From positions 1-7,156 of the forward strand of contig JAISBK010000086.1 of assembly GCA_031266255.1 (NCBI GenBank): DNA of 7,156 bases. The letters are read 5' to 3'. The position numbers and the translations under genes were made by a program. The notes under the pieces were generated by a model, which saw nothing but the letters and a program-made list of their open reading frames with translations, did not search any database and was not told the origin of the DNA. Origin of the DNA: Treponema sp. Lineage in GTDB: Bacteria; Spirochaetota; Spirochaetia; Treponematales; Breznakiellaceae. Positions 1 to 5,994 of the stretch are shown piece by piece (the first letter of the stretch is position 1; each line of letters starts with the position of its first letter).

Positions 1-86
1 CCCACCCCCCCCACGCCCCCCCGCCCTCCGCCCCCCCCAGCCCTCCCCCCGCGCCGCCCCGCGCCCGCCGCCCGGCCCCCCCCCCC
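1..86. other. C-rich low-complexity contig end, probable artefact
   Basis: The stretch is almost wholly C with scattered G and only a handful of A or T, and it changes abruptly at base 87 to ordinary AT-rich sequence. Read leftwards on the minus strand it is a long noisy G run, mirroring the poly-G run at the other end of the window. Poly-G is the usual output when two-colour sequencers lose signal, so both ends most likely record failed base calls extended by the assembler. I see no gene here. Confidence 0.85.
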
Positions 87-133
87 GATACATAAACCTA
101 GTGATCTTCTCCCTCAAAAGAAAAAAAGAAAGA

Positions 134-184
134 CGTGCAATCTCTACTAAGATTGGTAGAATTAGTATACAATACCGTGCAATC
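134..184. repeat. 9-bp direct repeat CGTGCAATC, two copies 42 bp apart
   Basis: CGTGCAATC occurs at 134-142 and again at 176-184. The 42-bp offset is close to four turns of B-DNA, so both copies face the same side of the helix. The right copy lies in the spacer between the -35 and -10 boxes of the minus-strand promoter, and the left copy lies about 15-25 bases past its expected start site. This is the layout of a paired operator, but two 9-mers are thin evidence and no regulator is known. Confidence 0.35.
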
Positions 185-191
185 ATGTCAA
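164..191 (-). promoter_or_regulatory. Sigma-70-type promoter reading leftwards
   Basis: On the minus strand a perfect TTGACA (191-186) is followed after 16 bases by TATACT (169-164), one mismatch from TATAAT. Transcription would start near 157 and leave the genuine sequence at its left edge. A GAGGGAG lies at 115-109, but its 15-base distance to the ATG at 93-91 is too long for a normal Shine-Dalgarno; an AGG at 99-97 is closer. The target gene is not in the window. The match is good on sequence alone and the AT-rich setting fits. Confidence 0.55.
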
Positions 192-347
192 GTATTTCAT
201 ACTCAACAGTATCGTTTATAGAACGCGATGAGCCTTCCGTAGCATACGGCAATACCCGCGGTGAAGTACGCGGGGATTCCAAAGTGGACGCCGGACTCCT
301 TAAGCACGCCGTATCAGAAGTACCGAAAAAAAGATATAGTCAAGGAT

Positions 348-938
348 ATGGAACATTCAAGAACAAGCATTTCCCGGGAACAAGCCTGGGACCTATTGAA
401 GACCTACAATCACGATCCCTTTCACCTGCAGCATGCCCTGACCGTAGAAGGGGTTATGAAGTGGTATGCCCGGGACTTGGGGTATCAAGATGAAGCGTCC
501 TTTTGGGGCATAGTCGGCCTCTTGCATGATATTGATTTTGAAGCTTATCCCCAGGAGCATTGCATCAAAGCCCCGGAATTGCTACGGGCAGCCGGAGTGG
601 GGGAGGAGGTAATACACGGAGTATGCAGCCATGGATACGAGCTAACCGTAGATATAAAACCAGAACACCTTATGGAAAAGGTCCTCTACGCGGTGGATGA
701 ACTTACCGGCCTTATCTGGGCAGTGGCTATCATCAGGCCTTCAAAAAGCGTGGCAGACCTGGAAGTCAAATCAGTGAAGAAAAAATACAAGGCTGCCAAT
801 TTCGCCGCAGGTTGTTCCCGCGCGGTCATTGAACGGGGGACTGCCATGCTTGGCTGGGACTTGGATACCCTCATCGAAAAGACCATTCTCGCCATGCGTT
901 CCTGTGAGAAGGATATCCAGGCATCATGGACGCAATGA
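348..938 (+). CDS. HD-domain phosphohydrolase
   Basis: This is a 196-residue soluble protein of the HD metal-dependent phosphohydrolase superfamily. The metal-binding pattern is visible: His29 in HLQHAL, the His60-Asp61 pair in GLLHDID, downstream histidines including His95 in CSHGYE, and Asp117 in AVDELTG. These proteins hydrolyse phosphate esters, often of nucleotides, but nothing here fixes the substrate. The frame is open further upstream to a GTG at 261. I prefer the ATG at 348 because homology-like sequence begins soon after it and no ribosome site precedes 261. The AAGGA before 348 sits only one base from the ATG, so the start is uncertain. The 3' end overlaps mnmA, implying co-transcription and a possible housekeeping role. 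The family call is firm and the specific function is unknown. Confidence 0.85.
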   Translation: MEHSRTSISREQAWDLLKTYNHDPFHLQHALTVEGVMKWYARDLGYQDEASFWGIVGLLHDIDFEAYPQEHCIKAPELLRAAGVGEEVIHGVCSHGYELTVDIKPEHLMEKVLYAVDELTGLIWAVAIIRPSKSVADLEVKSVKKKYKAANFAAGCSRAVIERGTAMLGWDLDTLIEKTILAMRSCEKDIQASWTQ

Positions 939-2041
939 CCGAACAGACAAACCATACACCCAGGCAGCTTATCGCCATGAGCGGCGGAGTAGACAGCTCT
1001 GTGGCGGCCCTGCTCTCCAAAAACGCAGGGTTTGAGTGTATCGGCGTTACCTTGAATCTGTTCTCGTCGAATGACCGCAGCGATGGAAAAGACCGGCGTT
1101 CCTGTTGCTCCCTTGCAGATGTAGAAGATGCCCGGAATGTGGCCTATCATCTGGATATACCCCACTATGTGCTTAATTTTTCTGATGATTTTGCGGATCA
1201 GGTGATCCGTAAATTCGTTGAAACGTATGAAAAGGGCGAAACCCCGAACCCTTGTATCGACTGTAACCGATATATCAAGTTTGAGGGCTTGCTGCAGCGG
1301 GCAAAGCAGCTTGATTTTGAGTACCTGGTTACCGGCCACTACGCCAGAATCGAGCAGCAGGGCGCCCGGTTTCTCCTGAAAAAAGCCCGGGACCTCAAGA
1401 AAGACCAGAGCTATGTGCTCTATACCATGACCCAGGAACAGTTGGCCCACACGGTTTTTCCCCTGGGGAACCTGACCAAGGGGGAAGTTCGAGCCATTGC
1501 TTGGGAAGCAGGTTTTGTCAACGCCCAGAAACAGGACAGCCAGGATATTTGTTTTGTTCCTGAAGGGGATTATGCCCGATTTATCGAGGAATACCGGGAA
1601 AAAACCGCTGTTCCTGGAAACATCCTTGATGAAGCAGGGAACGTGCTGGGACAACATCAGGGGCTTATCCGGTATACCATCGGCCAACGCCGGGGCTTGG
1701 GACTCTCTTTTCCCGAACCCCGGTATGTTTCGGCTAAATCCGTGGCGGATAATACCCTCACCTTGGGTCAAGAAGGGTCTTTATACACCAAGACCCTCTA
1801 TGCCGATACCCTTAACCTCATTGCCTGGGAAGAACCAGAAAAAGCCCGGCAGGTTACGGTTAAGACCCGGTATCTCCAGGCAGAGCAACCTGCCAGGGCC
1901 TTGCAGGTTGCCGCGGATCGTATCCGGGTGGATTTCGATAAACCCCAACGGGCCATTACCCCAGGCCAGGCGGTGGTACTCTATGATGGGGATGTGGTAC
2001 TGGGAGGGGGTACTATTTTGGGAACATGTTCACCCATTTGA
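926..2041 (+). CDS. mnmA: tRNA-specific 2-thiouridylase MnmA
   Basis: MnmA adenylates and then thiolates C2 of the wobble uridine (U34) in tRNAs for Lys, Glu and Gln, taking sulfur as a persulfide from a cysteine-desulfurase relay in the cytoplasm. The 371 residues match the family length of about 360. The N-terminal PP-loop ATPase motif is SGGVDSS at 19-25. The catalytic cysteine pair is visible as Cys110 in NPCIDCN and Cys209 in DSQDICF. The tRNA-binding TGHYARI (136-142) and the KKDQSYVLY segment (158-166) are also present. The ATG at 926 lies 12 bases after AGAAGGA. A second ATG at 935 overlaps the HD stop codon as ATGA and would remove only three residues. Overlap with the HD gene suggests translational coupling. 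Identification is near certain. Confidence 0.97.
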   Translation: MDAMTEQTNHTPRQLIAMSGGVDSSVAALLSKNAGFECIGVTLNLFSSNDRSDGKDRRSCCSLADVEDARNVAYHLDIPHYVLNFSDDFADQVIRKFVETYEKGETPNPCIDCNRYIKFEGLLQRAKQLDFEYLVTGHYARIEQQGARFLLKKARDLKKDQSYVLYTMTQEQLAHTVFPLGNLTKGEVRAIAWEAGFVNAQKQDSQDICFVPEGDYARFIEEYREKTAVPGNILDEAGNVLGQHQGLIRYTIGQRRGLGLSFPEPRYVSAKSVADNTLTLGQEGSLYTKTLYADTLNLIAWEEPEKARQVTVKTRYLQAEQPARALQVAADRIRVDFDKPQRAITPGQAVVLYDGDVVLGGGTILGTCSPI

Positions 2042-2083
2042 GATTATAGTAAAGCAACGTTACAGTAAAGAAAGAAGGAATTT

Positions 2084-2668
2084 ATGGAAAAAACTATCAC
2101 CTTATTACGGGAATCCGGGGCTATGCTGGATGGGCATTTCCTCCTGTCCTCGGGACGCCATTCGGATCGGTATTTTCAGTGCGCCCGGCTTTTGCAATAC
2201 CCTGACCGGGCCGCGGCTGCGTTGGCTGGGGTGGTAAGCCGGATCCAGGCTGATAAGCTCCCCATAGACGCAGTGGTTGGACCTGCTATGGGAGGCATCA
2301 TCGTGGCCTATGAACTGGGCCGCCAACTGGGGATTCCCGGTTTTTTCACCGAGCGGGATACCGGCGGAACCATGACTTTACGCCGGGGTTTCGCGGTGCA
2401 AGCCGGGGACCGGATCCTCATTGCGGAAGATGTCATTACCACCACGAAGTCTTCTCTGGAAGCTGCAGCGGTTCTGGAAGCTTACGGCGCTCAGGTGGCG
2501 GGCTTGGCCTGTCTCGTGGATCGTCGCGGGGAAGGGGTTCTCCTTCCCTGGCCCCTCTATGCAGCCTGTAAGATACCTGCCGAGAGCTGGGACGAAGCAT
2601 CCTGTACCTTATGCAGCCAAGGACTTCCCCTGGTAAAACCCGGTTCCAATCCCCTACGGCGGAAGTGA
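2084..2668 (+). CDS. pyrE: Orotate phosphoribosyltransferase PyrE, Thermus-type
   Basis: PyrE joins orotate to PRPP, giving orotidine 5'-phosphate and pyrophosphate, the penultimate step of UMP synthesis; it normally acts as a cytoplasmic dimer. The 194 residues are full length. The N-terminal GHFLLSSGRHSDRYFQ (17-32) is typical of the orotate-binding end of the Thermus-like subfamily. The flexible-loop region includes TERDTGG (89-95), and the PRPP-binding loop is RILIAEDVITTTKS (110-123) with the acidic pair Glu115-Asp116. The loop ends in TTTKS where many PyrE proteins have TTGGS, a mild variation. The start is well supported by AGAAGGA (2073-2079) four bases before the ATG. It lies 42 bases after mnmA with no visible promoter or terminator between, so it is probably in the same transcript. 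No other pyrimidine gene is nearby. Confidence 0.94.
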   Translation: MEKTITLLRESGAMLDGHFLLSSGRHSDRYFQCARLLQYPDRAAAALAGVVSRIQADKLPIDAVVGPAMGGIIVAYELGRQLGIPGFFTERDTGGTMTLRRGFAVQAGDRILIAEDVITTTKSSLEAAAVLEAYGAQVAGLACLVDRRGEGVLLPWPLYAACKIPAESWDEASCTLCSQGLPLVKPGSNPLRRK

Positions 2669-2711
2669 CGTGGGAGTGGCGTGTAAGGCGTCAAAGAGGT
2701 ATACTGAATTT

Positions 2712-3392
2712 GTGGCCATCTTGTATATTATCGGAACCCCCATCGGAAACCTGGGAGACATGAGTTATCGGGCGGTAGAGACCCTCAAGACCTTGGATCT
2801 CTTGGCTTGTGAGGATACCCGTAGGACCCTCAAACTGTTGAGTCATTTGGGGATACGCCTCCCCTTGCTTTCCTGCAGGGCTCAAAACGAAATGATTGCC
2901 GCGGAAAAGATCATCGCGGCATTAACAGAAGGAAAAACCCTGGGCTATGTCAGTGATGCAGGGACTCCTGCGTTGAGTGATCCCGGTGCAGCCCTGGTAC
3001 AGCGGGTGGTACAGGCAGGACATGAGGTCATTCCCCTTCCCGGCCCTTCAGCTTTTGCATCTTTAGTGAGCGTTTCTGGGGGGCGGGATAAAAGCGTTTC
3101 CTTTGAAGGCTTTCTTTCTCCCAAGGCAGGCCGCCGCCGATCCCGGCTCAAAGAGCTTTTAGCCCGGGATTCCGCCTTTGTTCTGTATGAATCTCCTTTT
3201 AGAATACTTAAGCTTTTAACCGATTTAACCGAATTTGATAAGGATCGGTATGTGTGTGTGGGAAGAGAAATGACCAAACTGCACGAAGAATATATCCGAG
3301 GTTCTGTTGCGGATGTGCTGTCTATTTTGACAAGCAACCAGGAACAACGGGGCGAATTTTCAGTATTTGTATCTGGAAATAAGGCCTATTAG
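2712..3392 (+). CDS. rsmI: 16S rRNA (cytidine-1402 2'-O)-methyltransferase RsmI
   Basis: RsmI uses S-adenosylmethionine to methylate the ribose of C1402 in the decoding centre of the 30S subunit and belongs to the tetrapyrrole-methylase fold. With the GTG at 2712 it has 226 residues. Signature motifs in order are LYIIGTPIGNLGD (4-16), CEDTR (33-37), SDAGTPALSDPG (81-92), PLPGPSA (108-114) and a FEGFLSPK segment. The segment after CEDTR reads SCRAQNE where family members usually have a YHEHNE-like sequence. The C-terminal extension found in longer homologues, such as the roughly 286-residue E. coli protein, is absent. I chose 2712 because homology begins at once and AGAGGT (2695-2700) precedes it. 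A GTG at 2670, directly after the pyrE stop, would add 14 unlikely residues. It is probably co-transcribed with pyrE. Confidence 0.94.
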   Translation: MAILYIIGTPIGNLGDMSYRAVETLKTLDLLACEDTRRTLKLLSHLGIRLPLLSCRAQNEMIAAEKIIAALTEGKTLGYVSDAGTPALSDPGAALVQRVVQAGHEVIPLPGPSAFASLVSVSGGRDKSVSFEGFLSPKAGRRRSRLKELLARDSAFVLYESPFRILKLLTDLTEFDKDRYVCVGREMTKLHEEYIRGSVADVLSILTSNQEQRGEFSVFVSGNKAY

Positions 3393-3396
3393 AGTA

Positions 3397-3424
3397 TAAA
3401 CTATTAATAGGTGTATGTCGATAT
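3397..3424 (+). promoter_or_regulatory. Candidate sigma-28 (FliA) promoter for flgM
   Basis: TAAA at 3397-3400 is followed after 16 bases by GTCGATAT (3417-3424). The bacterial sigma-28 consensus is TAAA, a spacer of about 15, then GCCGATAA, so the -10 box matches in six of eight positions. The box lies 20 bases before the flgM start, giving a short leader that contains the ribosome site. Placement directly before the sigma-28 antagonist fits the known feedback in which FliA transcribes flgM. The 7-bp inverted repeat CCTATTA (3385-3391) / TAATAGG (3405-3411) overlaps the -35 part. Confidence 0.5.
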
Positions 3425-3444
3425 TGTAAACAGGTAGGGAGCGT

Positions 3445-3729
3445 ATGATGATTGATAGGATAGGTTCTATAAATCCCATTTCATCCGGTAAAAATTATGG
3501 ATGGAATAATCAGATCAACCGAAGCGTACAAACAGATTCCATTAGTCTTTCTCAAGAAGCAGTGGAAAAGAGTGAACTCTATCGGGCTCATGAGCTGGTG
3601 GCTTCCGCTTCTGATGTCCGTTTAGATCGTATCACGGAGCTCAAACAAAAGTTAGCTGATCCGTCATATATTAATGATACCATTATACATGCTACGGCAG
3701 ACAAGATCATAGATGTTTTGGGTTTGTAA
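3445..3729 (+). CDS. flgM: Anti-sigma-28 factor FlgM
   Basis: FlgM binds sigma-28 (FliA) and blocks late flagellar gene expression until the hook-basal body is finished and FlgM is exported. The protein has 94 residues, as usual for this small and partly disordered family. The N-terminal half is polar and low in structure-forming residues. It contains a DSISLSQEA segment (31-39), comparable to the conserved S-x-S motif of FlgM. The C-terminal sigma-binding helices are recognisable in RLDRITELKQKLADPSY and the following ADKII. TAGGGAG (3435-3441) precedes two adjacent ATG codons at 3445 and 3448; the second has the better spacing (six bases) and either may be used. No other flagellar gene is in the window. 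The gene has its own sigma-28-like promoter and a terminator behind it. Confidence 0.85.
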   Translation: MMIDRIGSINPISSGKNYGWNNQINRSVQTDSISLSQEAVEKSELYRAHELVASASDVRLDRITELKQKLADPSYINDTIIHATADKIIDVLGL

Positions 3730-3758
3730 GATTTGGTTTTGTAATTTATACCGGTAAT

Positions 3759-3795
3759 AAAAGGGTGGAATTGATGTATTCCACCTTTTTATTTT
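3759..3795 (+). terminator. Intrinsic terminator after flgM
   Basis: A 13-bp stem with one G-U pair (3759-3771 against 3778-3790) encloses a six-base loop and runs into a T-rich tail (TTTTTATTTT). It starts 30 bases after the flgM stop codon. It should end transcripts from both the flgM promoter and the upstream operon. The A run on its left side would also let it work on minus-strand transcripts. Confidence 0.88.
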
Positions 3796-3824
3796 GAAAC
3801 AGGCTTCCTTATAAAAAGTATTAT
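3794..3824 (+). promoter_or_regulatory. Weak sigma-70-like promoter for the TrmH-glycosyltransferase unit
   Basis: TTGAAA (3794-3799) and TATTAT (3819-3824) are each near consensus, but the 19-base spacer is longer than the usual 17. A promoter is expected here because a terminator lies just upstream and the next gene starts at 3840. Only about nine bases would separate the transcription start from that ATG, giving a near-leaderless message. This agrees with the lack of a good Shine-Dalgarno before it. Confidence 0.35.
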
Positions 3825-3839
3825 TTCTAACCGAGTACG

Positions 3840-4664
3840 ATGATACCGTTATATAAACTGGAAAAGTTCCCCCGTTCTCTGAGATTGCGTAAAATAGCAA
3901 AAACGTTTGGTGAAGCGGAATACCGGTTGAGTATGGGTATCGATCTGTCCCTCGAAGATTATCGGTATCTGGTGCAGGTTATGGAATTCCTGATGCCTGA
4001 TCCTGACTTTTCTCCAGAAATTGTTCAAGTCATAGGTGAGGCCCTCAAAACGTTGCCTATCCTCTGCCCACCGCAGCGGCAAGACCTGATCCGTGTCCTC
4101 AATACGATCCGGCATCTCCTTTTGTCAGAAACCGGTAAGACTCCTGCTGATTGGGACTTTATCGACTACACCGGCACTCTTGACCCAGAAAAACGGCGTT
4201 GTTTTCCCGGGATGCGGGTCTACTTGGAAGATATCCGTTCCCCGTTTAATGTGGGAGCCATGTTCCGTACCGCCGAATCTTTTGGCGTGGAAAAAATCTT
4301 CCTTTCCCCCTGGTGTGCAGACCCGAATCATCCCCGGGCAGCCCGAACCGCTATGGGCTGCGTCTCGGTCCTGGGCTGGGAACGGCTTTCCCTGGATGAG
4401 GGAAGGGAAGGTATTCTGGAAGGTCCCTGCTTTGCCCTGGAAACCGGTGGAACCAGGCTTGAGGATTTTACCTTTCCCCTCAAGGCTACGCTGATCGTGG
4501 GTTCTGAAGAACTCGGGGTAAGTCCTGAAGCACTGGCCCTGGCAGATGCTTCTCTGGGCAGGGTATCCATCCCCACCTACGGAACCAAGGGTTCCCTCAA
4601 TGCATCGGTCGCCTTTGGTATTGCCATACAGTCCTGGGCAGCAGCCTTAGCCAACGTCCATTGA
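3840..4664 (+). CDS. SpoU/TrmH-family RNA 2'-O-methyltransferase
   Basis: This 274-residue protein is a SPOUT-class enzyme that transfers methyl from S-adenosylmethionine to a ribose 2'-OH of tRNA or rRNA; the target cannot be told from sequence alone. All three family motifs are intact: motif 1 RSPFNVGAMFRTAESFG (133-149) with Asn137 and the catalytic-type Arg143, motif 2 LIVGSEELGV (218-227) with Glu223, and motif 3 IPTYGTKGSLNASVAFGIA (244-262) with Asn254. Residues 1-120 form a mostly helical extension with no motif I recognise; it differs from the short L30e-like domain of RlmB-type enzymes and may bind the RNA. The ATG at 3840 has only a weak GAG before it. It follows a terminator and is 34 bases upstream of the glycosyltransferase gene. 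The fold assignment is secure and the substrate is open. Confidence 0.9.
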   Translation: MIPLYKLEKFPRSLRLRKIAKTFGEAEYRLSMGIDLSLEDYRYLVQVMEFLMPDPDFSPEIVQVIGEALKTLPILCPPQRQDLIRVLNTIRHLLLSETGKTPADWDFIDYTGTLDPEKRRCFPGMRVYLEDIRSPFNVGAMFRTAESFGVEKIFLSPWCADPNHPRAARTAMGCVSVLGWERLSLDEGREGILEGPCFALETGGTRLEDFTFPLKATLIVGSEELGVSPEALALADASLGRVSIPTYGTKGSLNASVAFGIAIQSWAAALANVH

Positions 4665-4698
4665 ATACCCCCCGGCATCAAGGGTACAATGAACATCC

Positions 4699-5874
4699 AT
4701 GACGATTCAATTTTGGTATGGATTGTTCCGGGTGGGTTTTTCCTTGGTTTTTATAGGCCTCCATATCGCCCTGATGATAGGACTTGCGGTGGCATGGCGG
4801 CGGGATACACGGACCTGCGCTCAAGGGTTTTTTCCCCGTGAGCCCCAGGCGTTACTCCCCAAGGTTTCGGTGATTATTCCGGTTCATAATGAACAGCTCT
4901 CGTTACCTGGTCTTTTCCAGAGCCTCTCGGTACAAGAATATCCAGCGGTAGAGTTTATCTTTATTGATGACCGCTCTTCCGATGCAAGCCCGGGGATGCT
5001 GGGTGGTTTTGCCGTGGCTTTTCCCCAAGGAACGGTTCAGATTATCACCTTGCACGAGAACCCTGGGCCGAACTACAAGCAGTATGCCCTGGGAAGGGGT
5101 ATTGCTGCAGCATCCGGGGAATTTCTCCTCTTTACCGATGCAGACTGCGAAGTGCCTCCCCGGTGGATCCATGCCATGCTTGCCAGAATGGGGGATCCCC
5201 AGGTCGGACTAACCATTGGACCGGTGTTTAAACGTTCCCCGGAACCAGGTTTCTTATACCTGTACCAATGTTTCGATCATGCGGTGCGGTATATGTATCT
5301 TGCAGGTTCTACCGGCCTTGGGGCTGCCGGCGGCGGGTTCGGTAATAACCTCATCCTCCGGGAGGAGGCGCTTCGAGCCATTGGGGGATACGCTATGGTG
5401 CCGGTTTCTCCCACTGAGGATGCGGCCCTCATCTCCAGGCTTCGGACCTGTTCTGCATATCAAGTCCGTTCTGCTTTTGGCAAGGAGGTATTTGTGCTCA
5501 CCGGGGTAGAACATTCCTGGGAGGACTTTACGAACCAGGCCCTTCGCTGGAACAACGGGGGTCTGTTTAGCCCTGATCCTGCCACTCGGTTTAATTTCCG
5601 GGTGCTGATGATTACCATCTCGCTAGGTATCCTCACCCTGTTTGTATTGCCCCTTGTGCCGTCCCTGTGGCCGTTGAGCGCGGTAGTACTGCTTGCTATG
5701 ACCATGAATACGGTGGCTACCCTCGGCCTGTTCGGGTCTGCTCTTCCTCACCAAAAGGCATTCTCCCTTCTTATACAGGTGGTCTTTACCCCTCTGTATT
5801 TTACGGTGCTTACCTTGCTGGGTTTTAGCAGGTTCAAGGTAACCTGGAAAGGGAGTGCGCTCAAAGCCCATTAG
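4699..5874 (+). CDS. Membrane-anchored family 2 glycosyltransferase
   Basis: The 391-residue protein appears to be a processive-type GT-A glycosyltransferase that moves a sugar from a nucleotide donor at the inner face of the cytoplasmic membrane. One N-terminal membrane helix (about 10-32) precedes the catalytic domain. That domain shows VSVIIPVHNE (56-65), FIDDRSSD (88-95), the metal-binding Asp147-Ala-Asp149 in FTDADCE, the GFGNN acceptor-site segment (214-218), the TED catalytic-base motif (239-241) and QALRW (280-284), a form of QxxRW. Three more membrane helices follow at about 301-322, 325-347 and 355-378. This layout resembles enzymes that build polysaccharides or glycolipids, but donor and acceptor cannot be read from it. 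No strong Shine-Dalgarno precedes the ATG; AGGG at 4681-4684 is distant. It is likely co-transcribed with the methyltransferase. Confidence 0.88.
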   Translation: MTIQFWYGLFRVGFSLVFIGLHIALMIGLAVAWRRDTRTCAQGFFPREPQALLPKVSVIIPVHNEQLSLPGLFQSLSVQEYPAVEFIFIDDRSSDASPGMLGGFAVAFPQGTVQIITLHENPGPNYKQYALGRGIAAASGEFLLFTDADCEVPPRWIHAMLARMGDPQVGLTIGPVFKRSPEPGFLYLYQCFDHAVRYMYLAGSTGLGAAGGGFGNNLILREEALRAIGGYAMVPVSPTEDAALISRLRTCSAYQVRSAFGKEVFVLTGVEHSWEDFTNQALRWNNGGLFSPDPATRFNFRVLMITISLGILTLFVLPLVPSLWPLSAVVLLAMTMNTVATLGLFGSALPHQKAFSLLIQVVFTPLYFTVLTLLGFSRFKVTWKGSALKAH

Positions 5875-5944
5875 CAGCATGGTAAGCGACCGGCATGTCA
5901 CGCATTACGGTGTATCGGGTATGAAGATTTTCACAAAGACCATA

Positions 5945-5975
5945 TTGACTCATAAACACAAATAAAGTATATAAT
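5945..5975 (+). promoter_or_regulatory. Sigma-70-type promoter for the FIST gene
   Basis: TTGACT (5945-5950) is followed by a perfect TATAAT at 5970-5975 with a 19-base spacer, or by TATATA at 5968-5973 with the ideal 17 bases. Transcription would begin near 5982, leaving a leader of about 13 bases made up almost wholly of the strong ribosome site AAGGAAGG (5983-5990). The surrounding AT-rich sequence contrasts with the coding regions on either side. Confidence 0.55.
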
Positions 5976-5994
5976 ACTTCTTAAGGAAGGTGGT

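Larger units (their letters stand above)
87..347. other. Intergenic region, probably between divergent genes
   Basis: The left part (87-220) is AT-rich and holds a minus-strand promoter at 164-191 and a 9-bp direct repeat. A minus-strand ATG at 93-91 with a weak AGG (99-97) before it could start the gene that runs off the left end. The right part (about 221-347) is richer in GC. It is open in frame with the HD gene from 243, with a GTG at 261, but no Shine-Dalgarno precedes that GTG and related HD proteins do not usually carry such an N-terminal extension. On the minus strand, 313-203 is also open for 37 codons. Neither reading matches a protein I recognise. I found no convincing plus-strand promoter for the HD gene. 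Confidence 0.6.

Noticed and set aside
101..493. Plus-strand 130-codon open frame at the left end
   Set aside because: Its composition is not protein-like, it crosses the AT-rich intergenic region and then overlaps the HD gene out of frame, and no ribosome site precedes it.
686..1771. Minus-strand 361-codon open frame opposite the HD gene and mnmA
   Set aside because: It lies directly antisense to two confidently identified genes, shows no recognisable protein motif, and its openness follows from codon bias of the sense genes.
1497..2237. Plus-strand 246-codon open frame across the mnmA-pyrE junction
   Set aside because: It runs out of frame through the MnmA C-terminus and PyrE N-terminus, both supported by family motifs, and its translation looks like a frame shadow.
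5829..5846. Inverted repeat CAGGTT/AACCTG
   Set aside because: It is six base pairs long, lies within the glycosyltransferase coding sequence and has no T-run; it is expected by chance.
5881..5908. Possible hairpin GTAAGCG/CGCATTAC after the glycosyltransferase gene
   Set aside because: The stem is short with a bulged base and no T-run follows, so I do not call it a terminator.
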